Shown here piece after piece: positions 12,695 through 26,017 of a stretch of DNA of 64,000 nucleotides. Location of the stretch: positions 47,056,699 through 47,120,698 of the forward strand of contig NW_023601104.1 of assembly GCF_014898055.3 (NCBI RefSeq), in the 5' to 3' direction. A model generated the notes under the pieces. It did no database searches. It saw nothing but the letters and a program-made list of their open reading frames with translations, and had not been told where the DNA came from. Within the stretch, counting starts at the first letter, position 1. Each line of letters starts with the position of its first letter. The translations under genes were made by a program, and so were the position numbers. The DNA comes from Talpa occidentalis (Eukaryota; Chordata; Mammalia; Eulipotyphla; Talpidae).

Positions 12695-12875
12695 CAGCTC
12701 TATTATGCACCCACCCCATGACTTTAAACAAATCACTTAATTAATCTAAGACATTGCTTTTTCATATCTATGATGGGAAAATTAATACTATCCTATGTGC
12801 CTCTTGAGGCTGTTATATGGGCAAAGAAAAATATATATGAAATCACTCTGCACTTAGCAACATGCTTAAAAAATA
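12695..12875 (+). repeat. MIR SINE
   Basis: A degenerate MIR in plus orientation: CTTTAAACAAATCACTTAATT, TTTTTCATATCTATGATGGGAAAA, CTCTTGAGGCTGTTATATGG, and a tail with GCACTTAGCAACATGCTTAAAAAATAAATGA. Confidence 0.7.
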
Positions 12876-14485
12876 AATGACGCAGAAATGCTCCATTGCC
12901 TTTGCCAACAGAGTCATCATGGTGATCTGCTGATCAGGTCAGTTACTTCCAGGTGGGATCATGTAACACAAAAGAGAGAAAGAAAGAAAACTCATATGTA
13001 ATGGCTATTGAACTTGGGAGCTTTGTGTGAAATATGCAACCAAATATATGAAGTTTTAATAAGTGAAAGTTTTTTATTCAAAATTTAATGTAGCTCTTCT
13101 TATACAATTTTAAAAATAACATATTTTATGACAGTTGTATTTTCAAAGTGTTTTCTAAAATAATTGATCCACAACAGAAAATAAGTATTCTGCTTTATAC
13201 TTAAGGATAAAAGGGGAAATATTATAGCTTAGAAGGACATGCTAACTAATCTTTTGAAAAATACAAATTTTAGTCTTTTGTTATTGTATGGCTCTGAGTG
13301 AGAATCTCAGCTTACCCAACTTCCAACTGATGATAGGAACTAGGTGATTTCCAAGGTCCTTCCCAACTCTAACATTTGATAATTTCCAAGAAGTTACCTA
13401 TGCTTGTCCTGTTTCCAGATGGAGAGGACATCTAGTGGCAAACTTTTTTGAGCAAACCCTGCTGTGAACTCTGATGGCACTGGTTCTCCCAATATCAATG
13501 GGATGTGATAAACAGGGAATGAGGAAATGTGTTTTGAAAACTGAATATGATCTACATTAGAAAATTTTTGTTAACTCTCTTTTGTTATTCACAGGATGTA
13601 AATGTCAAAGCAAAAACTTGCAAACAGCATACAAATAGTTGGTTAAACTGAGAATTAGACATGAAACTGGCCACCCCTATTGAATGGGCTACCAAACACC
13701 AGCCAGGTCGTAGCTTGTGATCACAAAAGCTGAAGACAATCTACAATTAGGGGATAGCACTGGAGGTCAGCACCTATCACTGAAGACCAACTAGATGTCC
13801 TTGGTTTTATTCAGTGCAGTTTCCTGACCTGAGTAAATTCCTCTTTCTAAAGGTTGCATGCATAGCATGTTAGAAATTGCCATACAGAGTTCAAAGGCTT
13901 TAGGGTTGTTAAATAATTTTAGTCATTTATGCTGCAATCATTATCTTGATGTTGAAATACCCCTATGTATGATCCCATGTTGTTAGTCTGCCCCTCATAA
14001 TTTGAAGCATTTTGTAATTGCATTCCATACAGTGGCCTTCCCCTTCATTAATCTTTCACACTCCTTTTAGTTGGTTTGGGAAATAAAAAAAATCTCCAGG
14101 GATGAAAGAATTCATGATTAGTTTCCATATATACCCATCTTACTTTCTACAATATACCTTTAGAAAAGGAAATCTCTTAATCTCCCCCCACAACTTCCTC
14201 TAATGTCTAACAGTTCTGTATCAGGAAATGCTTATATATAATTTCATTCTGTCTTGCATGAAAAAGGAACTTTATGTCTTAGTTACCCATATTCTATTAT
14301 CAATGAAGACCCAAAAAGGTGCCACTGATTAAGGAGTTTGGCAGTTATTGGTCTCCATGGTCACCATCTCTCCCAGCACTATTCACACCATGTAACCCAC
14401 GAATGTCCCTTTTTATGAATCTGAGCTTTGCACGTACTGTTCTTTCCAACTAGGATGGTCACCCATCCACCTACTCGCCTTCTCC
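12876..14485. other. Unique DNA, nothing firmly recognised
   Basis: No gene is seen. A GTGATTTCCAAGGTCCTTCCCAACTCTAACATTTGAT-like stretch near 13345-13380 recalls the 3' part of some ancient mammalian SINEs, but I cannot assign it. Confidence 0.4.
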
Positions 14486-14489
14486 TCTG

Positions 14490-14590
14490 AATCATCTGAC
14501 TCACCTTATAATGTTTATTTATCTTATCTCCAACACCTGTCATAGTACCTGGAATAGAGAAAGTAGTCAAGAAATATTTAATAAATGGAT
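14490..14590 (+). repeat. L2/MIR-type 3' end remnant
   Basis: The string CATAGTACCTGGAATAGAGA followed by a TCAAGAAATATTTAATAAATGG tail resembles the last part of a plus-strand L2 or MIR element. It is too short to separate the two families. Confidence 0.45.
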
Positions 14591-14699
14591 AAATGCATCC
14601 ATTTCAAACACTGGCCCCTCCCACTAGTTCTCTAAAACAATCTTTTTGCTTTCATATTAAAATTATGAAAATTTAATAAGCTCTTGATGACAATTTGGA

Positions 14700-15060
14700 A
14701 GCCTCACTAAGACCTCTCAGAAGGCACTTCTCTTGTGTTTCAGAATGTGTGTACTTTGCGTGACAGTCCAGATGTCAGCCTTTCCACATTTCCCCAGAAT
14801 TACCTTGAGACGAATATGTCCCTCTTGTGTAGTTCCAAACCTTCTATCTGGGCAGGCAGCACTGTTGTTAGCTAACTGTCGGCATTACGCTGCTGTATTC
14901 ATAAAGGATTGTCAGCACTGAGCAGTATTATTATGCGAGATCATTTGTTCATATAAAGACACATTAAACCTAGCAGTTGCTTTGTCTCTTGTCAAGGGAA
15001 TTGTGTGCTGTTACATTAGAGATGAAAGTTTGCAATGTCAACCTGCTACTGCCGTTTATG
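14700..15060. other. Repeat-free unique segment, possible conserved DNA
   Basis: No recognisable repeat or low-complexity tract occurs here, and base composition is more balanced than the surroundings. That is compatible with a conserved non-coding element, but nothing in a single sequence proves it. The 62- and 111-codon open frames nearby have no domain. Confidence 0.2.
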
Positions 15061-17100
15061 CTACTCACTTTGGAAGAATAAACAATTCATGTGCTTTTCC
15101 TTCTTTTTATTCTCTGGTAACAACCTAACCACTATCAAACAGGACTATTACCAGTGTCAGAAAATTAATATCCCTAGGGGCAAGGGTCATTTCATACAAG
15201 TTTCTCTACTGAGGGTTTGTGTCCTGTGCTTTATTCTCCTTCCAGTGACTGGGGCAACACCACGCCCTGCTAAGAGGGTTCATACCACTCACCCCATGGG
15301 CTTCCAAACTAGTTTTCAGGATTTCCTGTTGTCTCATTTTACCAGGTTTCATATTAAATGCCCTCTCTAACACCAATTTCTTACTTGAGTTGCCACCCAA
15401 TTGTTGTCAAAACTTTCAGAAACCTGATCTGTTGGCTAACATCACCCACACATGTAGGAGGTTCCCTTCGAGAACTGCACATCCCACATGGGCAGTCTGA
15501 TTCCAAAGTCTAAGTCCTCCAAGTCAGCCTAATTCTGTAGATGTTAACTATACAATATCCTGAAACATGACATGTGATACGATTTGCTATATATTTCTAT
15601 TTTTTTTTTAAAAAGGAAGAAAACAAGATTACCGAAAGAAAAACAAAATTCAGTTTTCTGCCTCTTTCCCCAAGATATTTCTCACACCCCTGCCCCATAA
15701 ACCATTGTTTTGTTTTGTTTTGTTTTGTTTTATCTCTACCAGAAACCAAAATATCCAAGCCAGGCAAAAATAACAAGAACAAAAAGTTTAAAGAATCGAA
15801 GCTTTTGGGAAAGTTGGAGTTTCTGCAAGCCGAAGGTGTTAATATTAGCTTAATCATCGACCAGACTTACCTTTTTTTTTTTTTTTTTTTTGAGGCTTAC
15901 TTTGGTAGCCTTTATTATTACTAAGAAATAGCACATTTTCAACACTATATTTTACCTCAGCAGGCCCCTTTCAACAATATATTATGGCTCTGTTATAAAC
16001 TGTTCAAATTGCATTAATCACTTTCTCCAAGATGTAGGTTATAGCGGATAATACATTTTTAAGTTTGCTTTACTGCAAGACCTTTCTGACATAGGAGTAG
16101 CTTGTAAAGAGTCATCCCTTTCTATCCTGAGTCCAACATAGCAGCACATTTCACTTATTTTAACTATCTTTTGCTCCCTGTTGTACAATTACTTAGTGTT
16201 TTTTTTACACTTAGTCTCAAATTCCTGAAGGATTCAGGTAGTATAATAAACTTACTAGGCATCTTTCTGTCTATATCATCAATATATCAAATAAACAATG
16301 TGTCCATATAATTATTTTATTCGATTTTGGTTTTATTCACTGAGAGTTAGAATTTTACAGTTAAGAAATTCTTGCCTCCTCTTTAAGGACACATCTGACA
16401 GCAGGTGGCTTTCAAAGAGAAAAAAATGACATATAAGCCTATTTTTCTTGAAGTCAAATGGATCCTACTCTTTCACTCTTCTATAATATGACTCAATTAG
16501 AAAAATCTTAGGCAACGGGTATTTATTCTGTAAGTTAAAGTGCTTATGCTCTTGATCTAATGCTGATACACAAACTCATTTCAAATATCTGTAGTCTATA
16601 AATGTTTTGATTTTAATGAAGTTCTAGATCCAACACTTTATATTTTCTGAATAATTTTTAAATTTTCTATTTAAAAAACAATTTGAACATCTATCCTTTT
16701 AAAGTTATTTTTCTTAGTTTTTCACTTGAGCCCTCTGCTCTCTTTAAAAATATCTGTTACTTTTCAAAAAATCATTTCTTCTCTTTTCCCAGAACTACCA
16801 TCATTTTTATGAGGAAAAAAACAATATTAATTGTCTACTCCTATCCCTCTCTTGTCAGTTACCGTGCCCAAGTCCTGTGAACTTGACTGATTTTGGATTG
16901 AATAATTGGAGCTTGCTCGGAGCACGGTACCTGGTTATGTTCTGTCTAGAAAGGGATTCCAAAGGCATTGTGTAAAGAAACAGAATAAGGAGTTGAATAT
17001 ATATGATGATAGAGAAAATGAACAATAATTATAATTAAAAAACTTAAAATTTTATGTAATGTCTCTAAAATAGAACATAGATATGAGCCATATTTCAACA
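15061..17100. other. AT-rich DNA, nothing recognised beyond simple repeats
   Basis: No coding, RNA or clear interspersed repeat signal is visible. The 116-codon frame at 15574-15924 is low complexity (Lys and Phe runs from A and T tracts). Confidence 0.5.
15705..15732. repeat. (TTTTG)n short tandem repeat
   Basis: Five or so TTTTG units are followed by unique sequence. A 20-base T run lies nearby at about 15871-15891. Confidence 0.9.
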
Positions 17101-17109
17101 GTTAAAAAC

Positions 17110-17920
17110 ACAAAGTGAGATGCTAGTATCTTAGTTTCTACAAATGGAGATGTTTATTAGGAAAACTTTAGAGAGCAATTTGAAAATACATGTTTCATTC
17201 AAATATTGCATGTACTTTGACTCAGTAAGTTTATCACTATAAAAGTACCATGCACATATACTAACACGGTATACAAAAATGTATGAATAATAGTTGTTGA
17301 ATGATTGCTGAGCTCTAGCTCTAAAATCAGAGAGACTGGGCTGAAATCACAGTTCCATTATTTTCTAGATATGTGACATGGTACAAGCTATATAGCATGT
17401 CTATATTTCACTGTTTTGATCTGTAGTATTATATTGAGAAGTAATTGAAATCATGCCTATGAAGTGTGCAATAAAGTATCAGACATATGTATTTATGAAT
17501 TATTATTCTTTGTCATGATGATATTATCATAAATGCTATGCATTATTTATTACAGCAAGAGATCTAAAAACAACCCCAACTATCTATCAGCTGAGGTATC
17601 AGTTAAACAAATACAGGTCCATTCAAATGAAATACAACATAGTATTAAAATAAATGAGATTAATCTGTATGGAAGTAGAGCCAAGATAGACTATTTAAAA
17701 AAATCAAGTTTTAATATTAGTAGTAGTACTCCATGTGTGGGAAAAAATATATTTTTACTAGTCTATGTCAAAAGGAGAAGAATATGAGCTAAAATATTTA
17801 TAGTGATTATCTCTGGGGAGTGAAATAATGGGGCACTTTAATTTTTTATCTATCATAAATGTCTAATTTTTTTACAGTGAGCATGTATTTTGTTATTCCT
17901 AAAAAGATTATTTTTGAAAG
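17110..17920 (+). mobile_element. Old L1M-like 3' fragment split by a MIR
   Basis: The parts 17180-17290 and 17550-17910 follow the 3' end of an old L1 in plus orientation. They include AAAAACAACCCCAACTATCTAT near 17567, a GGTCCATTCAAATGAAATAC stretch, GATTATCTCTGGGGAGTGAA near 17805, and a terminal T-rich stretch. The ORF2 C-terminal reading frame is destroyed. The sequence between the two parts resembles a MIR. Confidence 0.55.
17310..17490 (+). repeat. MIR SINE, weak
   Basis: The order is GAGAGACTGGGCTGAAATCAC, then CTAGATATGTGACATGGTAC, then a CAATAAAGTATC-type tail. This is the expected MIR layout at high divergence, and it sits between two L1-like pieces. Confidence 0.5.
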
Positions 17921-18284
17921 AGTACAAATGAATTCAATATGTGATATAATCCTTCATACTGAATCCTCAAATCAAAAGAAAGAAAATAAAATGTGCATTC
18001 TTGCCAACTCTTAACAAAAAGAGTTGTTTCAAAACGAAATATTCAAGTATAAAAGGGAGCTTTTTTCCCCTTTGCTTTAGTTTACGCCTTTTGGCTTGTA
18101 TTTGATCTACAGAGTATGTAGATCATGGAAAGAAAAACCCAATAGAGACGGATCTGTGCAAAATATATAGGAATATTGTTAAACAATTCAATATGAGTAG
18201 AGAGATCTAAATATTAAGCTAGCTAGCTACCATTTTCTGCATTTCAATTATTTATATGGGGGAATATCTAGATCATTTTCATCC

Positions 18285-18350
18285 TCAGATTTCTAGAATC
18301 TGAGCTCATGGAAAGTATTCACTAAATATTTATTAAATGAATGAGTGAGA
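18285..18350 (+). repeat. L2-type 3' end remnant
   Basis: A short CATGGAAAGTATTCACTAAATATTTATTAAATGAATGAG-like end, typical of the terminal part of L2. No more of the element is recognisable upstream. Confidence 0.4.
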
Positions 18351-19840
18351 GTAGAATCACTGACTGTTACAACTTTCAAAGCACTGGATTTACACGTCCT
18401 CTGTTGCCAGTTAGAAAAAATATGGGGTGGGGAAGGTGAAAAGAAATGAAACCCAGAGGATTTCCTGGGAAAGCAGGAGAGAGATCATAGAAAATTTAGA
18501 ACTAGAAGACAACTATTTCTATGAGGAAATAATGCATCCTAGAGAAGCTAATTCTGACCCAGGTGGTCAGATTGCAGTGGCAAAATCAGGACTTAATGCA
18601 TATCTTCCCATTCCAGTTCAATTTCCCTGCCTACCCAGGTAGTTACTGCTCACAAGAGTGTTATTACTTAGAGAAATTGACATATAGTCTTCCTTCCATA
18701 AAGAGAAGGAGGTGGTGGTTTATTCTCATCACATGATCAAAATAAGGCTACCTCGAGGCTGACTGATGTTTTCGTGTTAAATGTGCTTAAGAAAAAAATG
18801 AACAAGTAAGGCACAATGCTTTTTGAAAATATAATCCAGCTGAGTACATCATTAGGAATTTGGAAGCACGGTACTTTCTTCGAAGGGTTCTTAAGTTATC
18901 TTCTCCTGTCCATTAAAATTCCTTCCTACTCATTATTTAATGGTATTCCTTCTGCTTTAGGTATAGCAGCACCTATCACAGAGGAGATAAAATGTCAAAG
19001 AAAGGTAAATGGCCAGAAATGAAAGATTCAAGCAGAAGGAATGTACAGAAAAGGAGAAAGGCAACTCTGAGCAGTGGTAGGAATTCTACTTAGCAATATT
19101 TACTTAATGTGGTGGCAAATGTGAGCCTGACATAATACTTGAGGTTTTCAGGAAATCATATCAAACAACTGATATCTTATGACATCTGATATTTTCTCCC
19201 TAGATTCTAGCTCATCCAAAACTAAGCAAACAGAAGTGTGATTGATGTAACAGTATTATCTTTTACTTAATCCAGTCCCAGCTAAGTTTTTCCCTCTATT
19301 ACCATGTTACACAAGGGCAACCCCACACTGGCAGTTGGTTGTTAATTACATTTGATGTGCAATAACACAAGAGAGCTAATTAACTTGCATCAAAAAAGCT
19401 TTATTTACTGTGACAAATTAAACAAACTCATAAAGTGTTCAGCCACAATGACTCTCAATTATCATGCAGTCCAAGTAATGTGGTGCAAACATATTCCCAG
19501 GCCTCTCTCAGGTATCACTTCAGTCTCGCAGCCCTTCTGCACATGTACAATTATAAATGAGTCTTTTTAATGAATAAAACTGAAAGTTAACTACTCTTTG
19601 TTTTGCTTTATTTTGTGTATGGGCATGCATGCATGTGTTGAGTATGTATGTGTTCTCTGAGGTACAGCTGAATATTTTGGTCATATTCAATTTCTTAATT
19701 TTTGCTTACTTCACAGTTCAACAGAGTTTTCCTAGATTTTAATCAGAGAACTTTTATAAAGTGAAAAGAGAAAAATACTCATCATTCCAAAGCCCTTGCT
19801 CAGTGCTAAGCACAGTTATCTAAAATTGGTCACCTTCATA
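18351..19840. other. Unique DNA, nothing recognised
   Basis: No gene or confident repeat is seen. Short open frames at 18427-18642, 18816-19022 and 19352-19570 carry no domain. Confidence 0.45.
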
Positions 19841-19844
19841 GAAG

Positions 19845-22800
19845 TAGAGAATGAACAAAGTTCAAAGTCAGTAGAAGGAGGGAAATAATGAAAATCAGAA
19901 TAGAAATAAACAAAAAAAGGAAACAAAAAATAAATACAAAAGATAAAGAAAGAGCTGGTTTCTTGGGGGAAAATCAACAAAATTAACAAACTTTTGGCCA
20001 GATTCATTAAGAAAAAAGGAGGAAAAGACTCAGATTAATCATAAATGAAAGAGGAGACACAGAAATGTAAAAGATCATAAAAGACTACTGTGAGCAGTTG
20101 CATACCAACAAACTGGACCACCTAGATGAAATGGATAAATTCCTTGAGCTATACAATCTCCCAAAACTGAGTCATGACAAAAAAGAAAATATTAATAGAC
20201 CTATCACAAGTAAAGAAATTGCAAGAGTAATCAAAAGCATACCAAAAAGCAAAAGCCCAAAACCAGATGACTCAGTGGTAAATTCTACCAAACATTCAAA
20301 GAAAACCTAATACCCACCTTTCTCAAACTCTTCTGAATATATGAAAAGATGTAAACACTTTCTAAATCTTTTATGAGGCCAGCATAATAATAATACCAAA
20401 ATTGGGACAACACAAGAAAGAAAATTACAGGTCAATTCCTCTGATAAGCCTAGATGCAAAAATCCTCAATAAAATATTAGCAATCTGAATTCAACAATAC
20501 ATTTAAAAAGGTCATACAACTATGACCTTTCAGGGATACAGGATGATTTAACCTACACAAATACATCAATGTGATTCATCAAATCAACAAAATGAAGGAT
20601 TTCAAAAAATTATAATTTCAATAGATACAAAAAAGCATTTGATAAAATTCAGCATCCATTTATGATCCAAAGCTCAATAAAATTGATATAGAAGAAACAT
20701 ACCCAAAAGAGCAAAAGCCATCTATGACAAGCCCATAGCAACATCATACTCAATAAAGAAAAACTGAAGACTTTTCCTTTAAAATGAGGAACAAGACAAG
20801 GATGCTTACCCTTTCCATTATTACTTAACATAGTTTTGGAAGCCCTGGACAGAGCAATTAAACAAGAAAAATAAATAAAAGCTATCCAGTTTGGAAAGGA
20901 AAGAATAAACTGTCACAGTAGGAAAATACATAGAAAATTCTAGAGACTGCAAAAAAAACCCATTAGAAATATCAAACAAATATTGTAAAGCTACAGGTTT
21001 CCAAATCAGTATGCAAAACTCTTGTGTTTTCTACACAAACAATGAACCAGCAGGTAAAGAAATAAGGACAAAAATACCACTCACATGTATGGTATAAAAA
21101 GTATAAGGAATGTAAGAATAAGTTTTACCAAGGAAGTGACAAGCTTATAAGTTGAAAATTATAAAATACTGTTGAAAGAAATGGAAGACTACAGAAGAAA
21201 TAAAAGATATTCCATGCTCATGGCTCAAAAGACGCACTATCACCAAAATTATCAATGACCTAAAATATTATATAGATTCAATGCAATCCCTATGAAGATC
21301 TCAATGACATTATTCACATAAGCAGAAGCAAAAATCCTAAAATTTATATGGAACCAAAAAGAACTAAAAATAATTTGAGGAAAAAAGAACAAAAATGGAA
21401 TTATCATGCTCCCTGACTTCAAACTATACTACAAAGCTACTATAATCAAAACAGTATGGTATTGGAATAAAAACAGGCATACAGTATAATGGAATAGAAT
21501 TGACAGCCCAGAAATAAAACTACACATATGTGGACAACAAATAAATGACAAAGGAATCAAGAGCATACAATGGAGAAAGGAGTGTCTTTTCAATAAGCAG
21601 TCCTGGGTAAAATGAACAGCAGCATATAAAATAATGAAGTAAGTTAGGACTATCTTTTAACATATGCTAAAATTAACTCAAAGTGAATTAAAGACTACAA
21701 TATAAGCTGTAAAATCATAAAATACATTAAATGATATATAGCTAATAAGTTCTATGATTTTGGTCTTAGTGATGTCTTTGTGGATTTGTCTCCAAAGCAA
21801 GAATAACAAAAAAATATATAAACAAATGAAACTATAGCAAACTAAAAAGTTCCTGCACAGTGAAAGAAACAATAGAAACCATCATTAGAATAAAAAGACA
21901 GCCTACTGAATGGTACAAGATACTTTCAGAATATATTTGAAACAATGGGTTAACATCCAAAATGTAACAAATATAACAAATAACAACTCAAAACAACAAC
22001 AAAAAAAACCATACAATCTGATTAAACAATGAATAGAGAATTTAAATAGACATTTCATCAACAAAGATATTCAGATGACCAACAGACACAAAAGATTTTC
22101 TAGATCATTTAATGTCAGGGAAAAGCAAATGAAAACCACAATGATGTGATTTCACCTCATGCCAGTTAGAATGGCTATTATCAAAATAAATAAGCTAATA
22201 AATGTTAGCTAGGATGTGGAGAAAAAGGAGTTCTCCATAAAGGAGTTCATCCATTGTTGGTGGAAATGTAAACTGGTGCTGCCACTATGGAAAACAGTAT
22301 GAGATTCCTCAAAAAAATTAAAAATAGCAGTATCACATGGTCCAGTAATCCCACTTCAGGGTATTTACCCAAAAAACATTAAAGTACTAACTCAAAAAAA
22401 CAAATGCACCCTTATATTCACTGAAGCACTATTTACAATAGCCAAGATATGGAAATGATCCAATTATAAAATGAAAGGATAAAGAAGACATGGTACATAT
22501 AAACTATGGAATATTATACAGCCATAAAAAGACAATCTTGCCATTTGAAACAAATTGATGAACATTAAGGGGCTTATAGTAAGTGAAGTAAGTCAGGACA
22601 AAGACAAACACCATATGATTTCCCTTATTTGTGGAATATAAAGAAAACAAAAACAAACCTTTAGTCTCTGACAACAGAATGGTAGTTACCAGAAGGAAAG
22701 AACAGATGAAGGAATGGGTAAAAGGGACTAATTGGTTGGTAGTGGATGGTTACTAGATATTTGGCAATAGACAGAGCAATAAAATGTACTTTAAAATTGG

Positions 22801-23140
22801 TCCTCCCCTGGTGACGCAGCAGTTGAGTGGTGGGCTACGAAACTGCCCGCAGCCTCTGCAGCGCCAGTTCGATCCCCAGCCGCCGGCAAGGGTCCCACAT
22901 GGTGCGACAGACCTCTCCTGTCACGCCCGCTGCTCCCCTCAGCAGTATATTTTGTCAGTCTGCCTATTCTGTTCCCTGCTCTGGTTCTGGTGAATTCTCT
23001 CACCCTCCCATGATTCTGACTGTACCCAGCGCTTATATAAATAAATAAATAAATCTTTTAAAAAAAAAAGTACTTGGAAATTATAGATACAATGCTGAAA
23101 ACTAATGTTACCTCAACATTAAAAAAGTAAAATAAATAAA
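19845..23140 (+). mobile_element. Degraded L1, ORF2 middle to 3' end
   Basis: This is an old plus-strand L1, truncated at the 5' side and interrupted by a SINE at 22799-23069. ORF2 is readable in pieces. At 20098-20310 the frame gives an N-terminal reverse-transcriptase stretch with RPITSKEIARVIKSIPKSKS, equivalent to the conserved 'NRPIT..EI...I..LP..KSPGPDG' region. Around 20900-20940, where the FADD catalytic motif should lie, the frame is broken. The TMRY-type and CWWEC-type C-terminal regions survive only as DNA similarity (22140-22270). The 3' UTR follows to about 23140. Many stops and frameshifts make it inactive. Confidence 0.9.
22799..23069 (+). mobile_element. tRNA-derived SINE, young subfamily A
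   Basis: The SINE is inserted in the 3' UTR of the degraded L1. Imperfect 13-bp duplications (GTACTTTAAAATT at 22786-22798; GTACTTGGAAATT at 23070-23082) flank it. The B box is intact as AGTTCGATCCCC, and the tail has AATAAATAAATCTTTT. Some internal decay (CAGTATATTTTGTCAGT) and the two differences in the duplication make it older than the copies at 7.5, 34.3 or 58.5 kb. Confidence 0.95.
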
Positions 23141-24150
23141 ACTGGTCATCTTCAGACACTTCTAGCTCATGTTAACTCTTTAATAGAAACGTCAGTACTC
23201 CATGATGACTCAAACACAGGTGATACAAAACAGTTCCTTTCTCTAAGATTTGCTGCTGCAGCCAACAAAAAAAAGTAGAACTAAATGCCCTTGGAGCAAG
23301 TTTTCTTACTCTGCAAAAACTAGTTAAAATTTCTACTTTTCTTTGCAGAGTACAGCTTAAAATTCATTATCTGTGATAAATAATTACAAAAATACATTCT
23401 CTTTCTGTTTAATTTGTAATGTAATAATTTGAGGTTGGTAAAAGTAAAATGGAAGAAATACTGAACTTGAGACTGATAAATAACAACTAATTCAAGAAGT
23501 AAATAAGTGGCAGAACCAGGACTGTCTAACACAAAACCTTACACTCACTATTGTCAACAAAGTGGCTCTTGGCAATCACATTTCCTTATCTGAAAAATGT
23601 TGTAACATATGAGACATTGTTTATAAATGGGACTCACAGTAAATGAAACTGTAAACCACTGATATTATTATAAATACCTAATTGAATTCAACAAAAAGTT
23701 CACAATGAAAGTCTCCCAAGTGTCATCTTTCAATTATAGAGTTCCATATCTACAGGACAATAAATGATAAGGGGGAAAAAAATCTCTCTTAAAGAACGAA
23801 AGTTTTCCTTATCTACATGACAACTTAGAAGATCAGTGTATTTTATGGTAATTATTAGTCTAAGCACTTTGAGTAAAGATAAGAAGTACTGAGACCTAGG
23901 AACAAGGTCTAGGGAAGCTGCCTCTTCTATAACAATCCACTAGTATTTCTAAAAGTTTGCCACACTTGAGTTCTTCGTGGAGCCCCCCAAGAGAAATAAA
24001 AGCAAAAGACTGCCTTTGAGTTGATTCTCCTTTTAAAGTTAAACCAGAGAAGCCTTTAAAATTCAACTCAGGGGTCATGTTTGCTCATTTCCCATTAAAC
24101 CTCAATGCATAAGGAAGTTATGCTTCCCAGAAATGGTTAGAAAGGCACTC
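23141..24150. other. Unique DNA, nothing recognised
   Basis: No gene, RNA or repeat is recognised. Confidence 0.45.
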
Positions 24151-24165
24151 TCAAGATAGGATATC

Positions 24166-24481
24166 AAAAAAGATAAACTCATGCAATTTGCAGCAACATG
24201 GATGGAGCTGGAAGGGATCATGCTCAGCGAAATAAGCCAGAAAGAAAAAAAAAAATACCGGATGGTCTCACTCATAGTAGGAATTTAGAAAACCTAAATA
24301 AGGGACCAGTAAAAAGACTAATTATAATAAAGTAAAAATCAAAATCAACAAGCAACTATAAACCAGAGACATCCTGGGGGGGAGGGGGGGAGGAGGGATT
24401 AGCATCAAAGCAAGGGGGGTGGGAATTGTATAGGGAATATAGCCAAAATGAAAATGCATACATTGTGCAAAAATGAAAAAT

Positions 24482-24516
<35 letters not shown>
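24166..24516 (+). mobile_element. Short young-type L1 3' end
   Basis: This 5'-truncated L1 starts inside the last codons of ORF2 (ATGCAATTTGCAGCAACATGG near 24181) and continues through the 3' UTR. It is closely alike to the 3' part of the L1 at 37.1 kb. A G-rich tract lies at 24375-24397. The end is A-rich and then becomes a (TA)n run at 24485-24513. Flanks share AGATAGGATATC (24154-24165) and AGACAGGATGTC (24517-24528), a probable target duplication with two transitions. Confidence 0.9.
24485..24513. repeat. (TA)n microsatellite at an L1 tail
   Basis: About 14 TA units occupy the place where the poly-A tail of the short L1 would end. It probably expanded from the tail. Confidence 0.95.
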
Positions 24517-24529
24517 AGACAGGATGTCC

Positions 24530-26003
24530 TGGTTCCTCACCCCTTACTTAACTCTTGACATTTATGAATATGCTACAGTTTGCAGACAAGGCCTAGAGTC
24601 ACTTTGTTCCTGAAGGACTTTTATCCTTCTTTTTCCTAATCAGTGTTTTCATCTTCTGGACAGACATCAAGTTTGGGTGGGGGGTGGGGGGAAGGCTCCC
24701 AATAATTCATTGTATTTGGCAATAGCTCACAGTAGGGTCTGGTAAAGAAATCACAGTAGGATACACAGCTGAGTGTGGGCATAACAAAATGTCTTTTATT
24801 TACAGGAGCATAACCTGTAATATGCAATTTCAACATTGAGGCACACTGTAGTGAGTCTAAAAGACTGCTGACTCTCTAATGAAAACTTTGAGTGATTCCA
24901 AAGATCTAGGTTCTTGTGTAATGGGTGATTATTATGTACTAACAAGGCAACATGATTACTCCACCTCAGAATATTCATGTAACTCAATGGCACACTTCTA
25001 CCTCTGTCAATATTTCCTGTTCAAGGCACTACAGTTCACAACTGTCGCATAGTCTCCTAATTGAAAAGATGACAAAAGACAGAACAGTTTGTTTTTCACT
25101 TATAGGTTTCCTTCAACAACTACATCTTATTTAAATGGTCCAAAGACCTACACTTCATAAGCAGAACCCATTGTGTCCGCCTCCACTAATTATAAGGTAA
25201 AAATGAAAACAGACTCAAAACATATAAAGCCTAAAATAAATCATTTATGCAAAGGGAGAGATACAACTAGTAATATTGAGAATCTTATAGGCAAGTCTAC
25301 AAGGAACAATCTTATAGTTCTCTATCCCATCAGGAAAGATAGGCACATAAAAGGCTGACCAATTTATTATAAACAGGCCTTTTTATGCTAGACTGATTGC
25401 AGAGATGTTACTATAACGAAGAGTTCTGAAGAGGACATTAAAATACAGCCACAATGCCAAATGGAGTAGCTGATTTTTTTAGAGCTTTTTTTCAGGCTGA
25501 ACATGACACTTCCTTCTGCGTATGGAAGTGTCTATGGGTGGCCATTAAATCAAACTGAGCAACTTACAAGCCTATTCATATTGACCAGAGTATGGTAGCT
25601 CATTTAACCAATTCTGCAAGTGCATATTGCAGAGATCTAGAGAGGATGTAAAGACCCTTCTAACACTCCTTGATTACAGTGCTCCCTGTGGGATGACAGG
25701 AATTATTCACCACCATCTTCACCCTCCATTTTGAATGTTAAGAAATTCTGAACCAAGCAAATGACAGTGCATTCCTTTCTGTTCTTTTCACTGAGATTGA
25801 AAGAAGTCAATCAAATCAATACAAATTTATAATTCCACCCCCTGAATTTTAGGGGCAAAATTAGAAGAAGACCCCCAAATCTCTAATTTTACCCCACTTC
25901 TTGCTAGGTCTTTATTATGAAGATGTTCCTTAAGTTGCAGTGGACATCCTACCTCTCTCAGGGTCAGGAACTAGAAAATACCTATATGACTTTGGCTTTT
26001 TTT
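24530..26003. other. Unique DNA, nothing recognised
   Basis: No gene or confident repeat is seen. Short open frames near 24636-25358 have no domain. Confidence 0.45.
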
Positions 26004-26017
26004 AATTTCTAATTTTA

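Noticed and set aside
15574..15924. 116-codon plus-strand frame
   Set aside because: Poly-Phe and poly-Lys runs come from T and A tracts and the (TTTTG)n repeat.
17250..17280. U6 snRNA-like word CACATATACTAA
   Set aside because: The match is only a dozen bases, lacks the rest of U6, and sits in an L1-like context.
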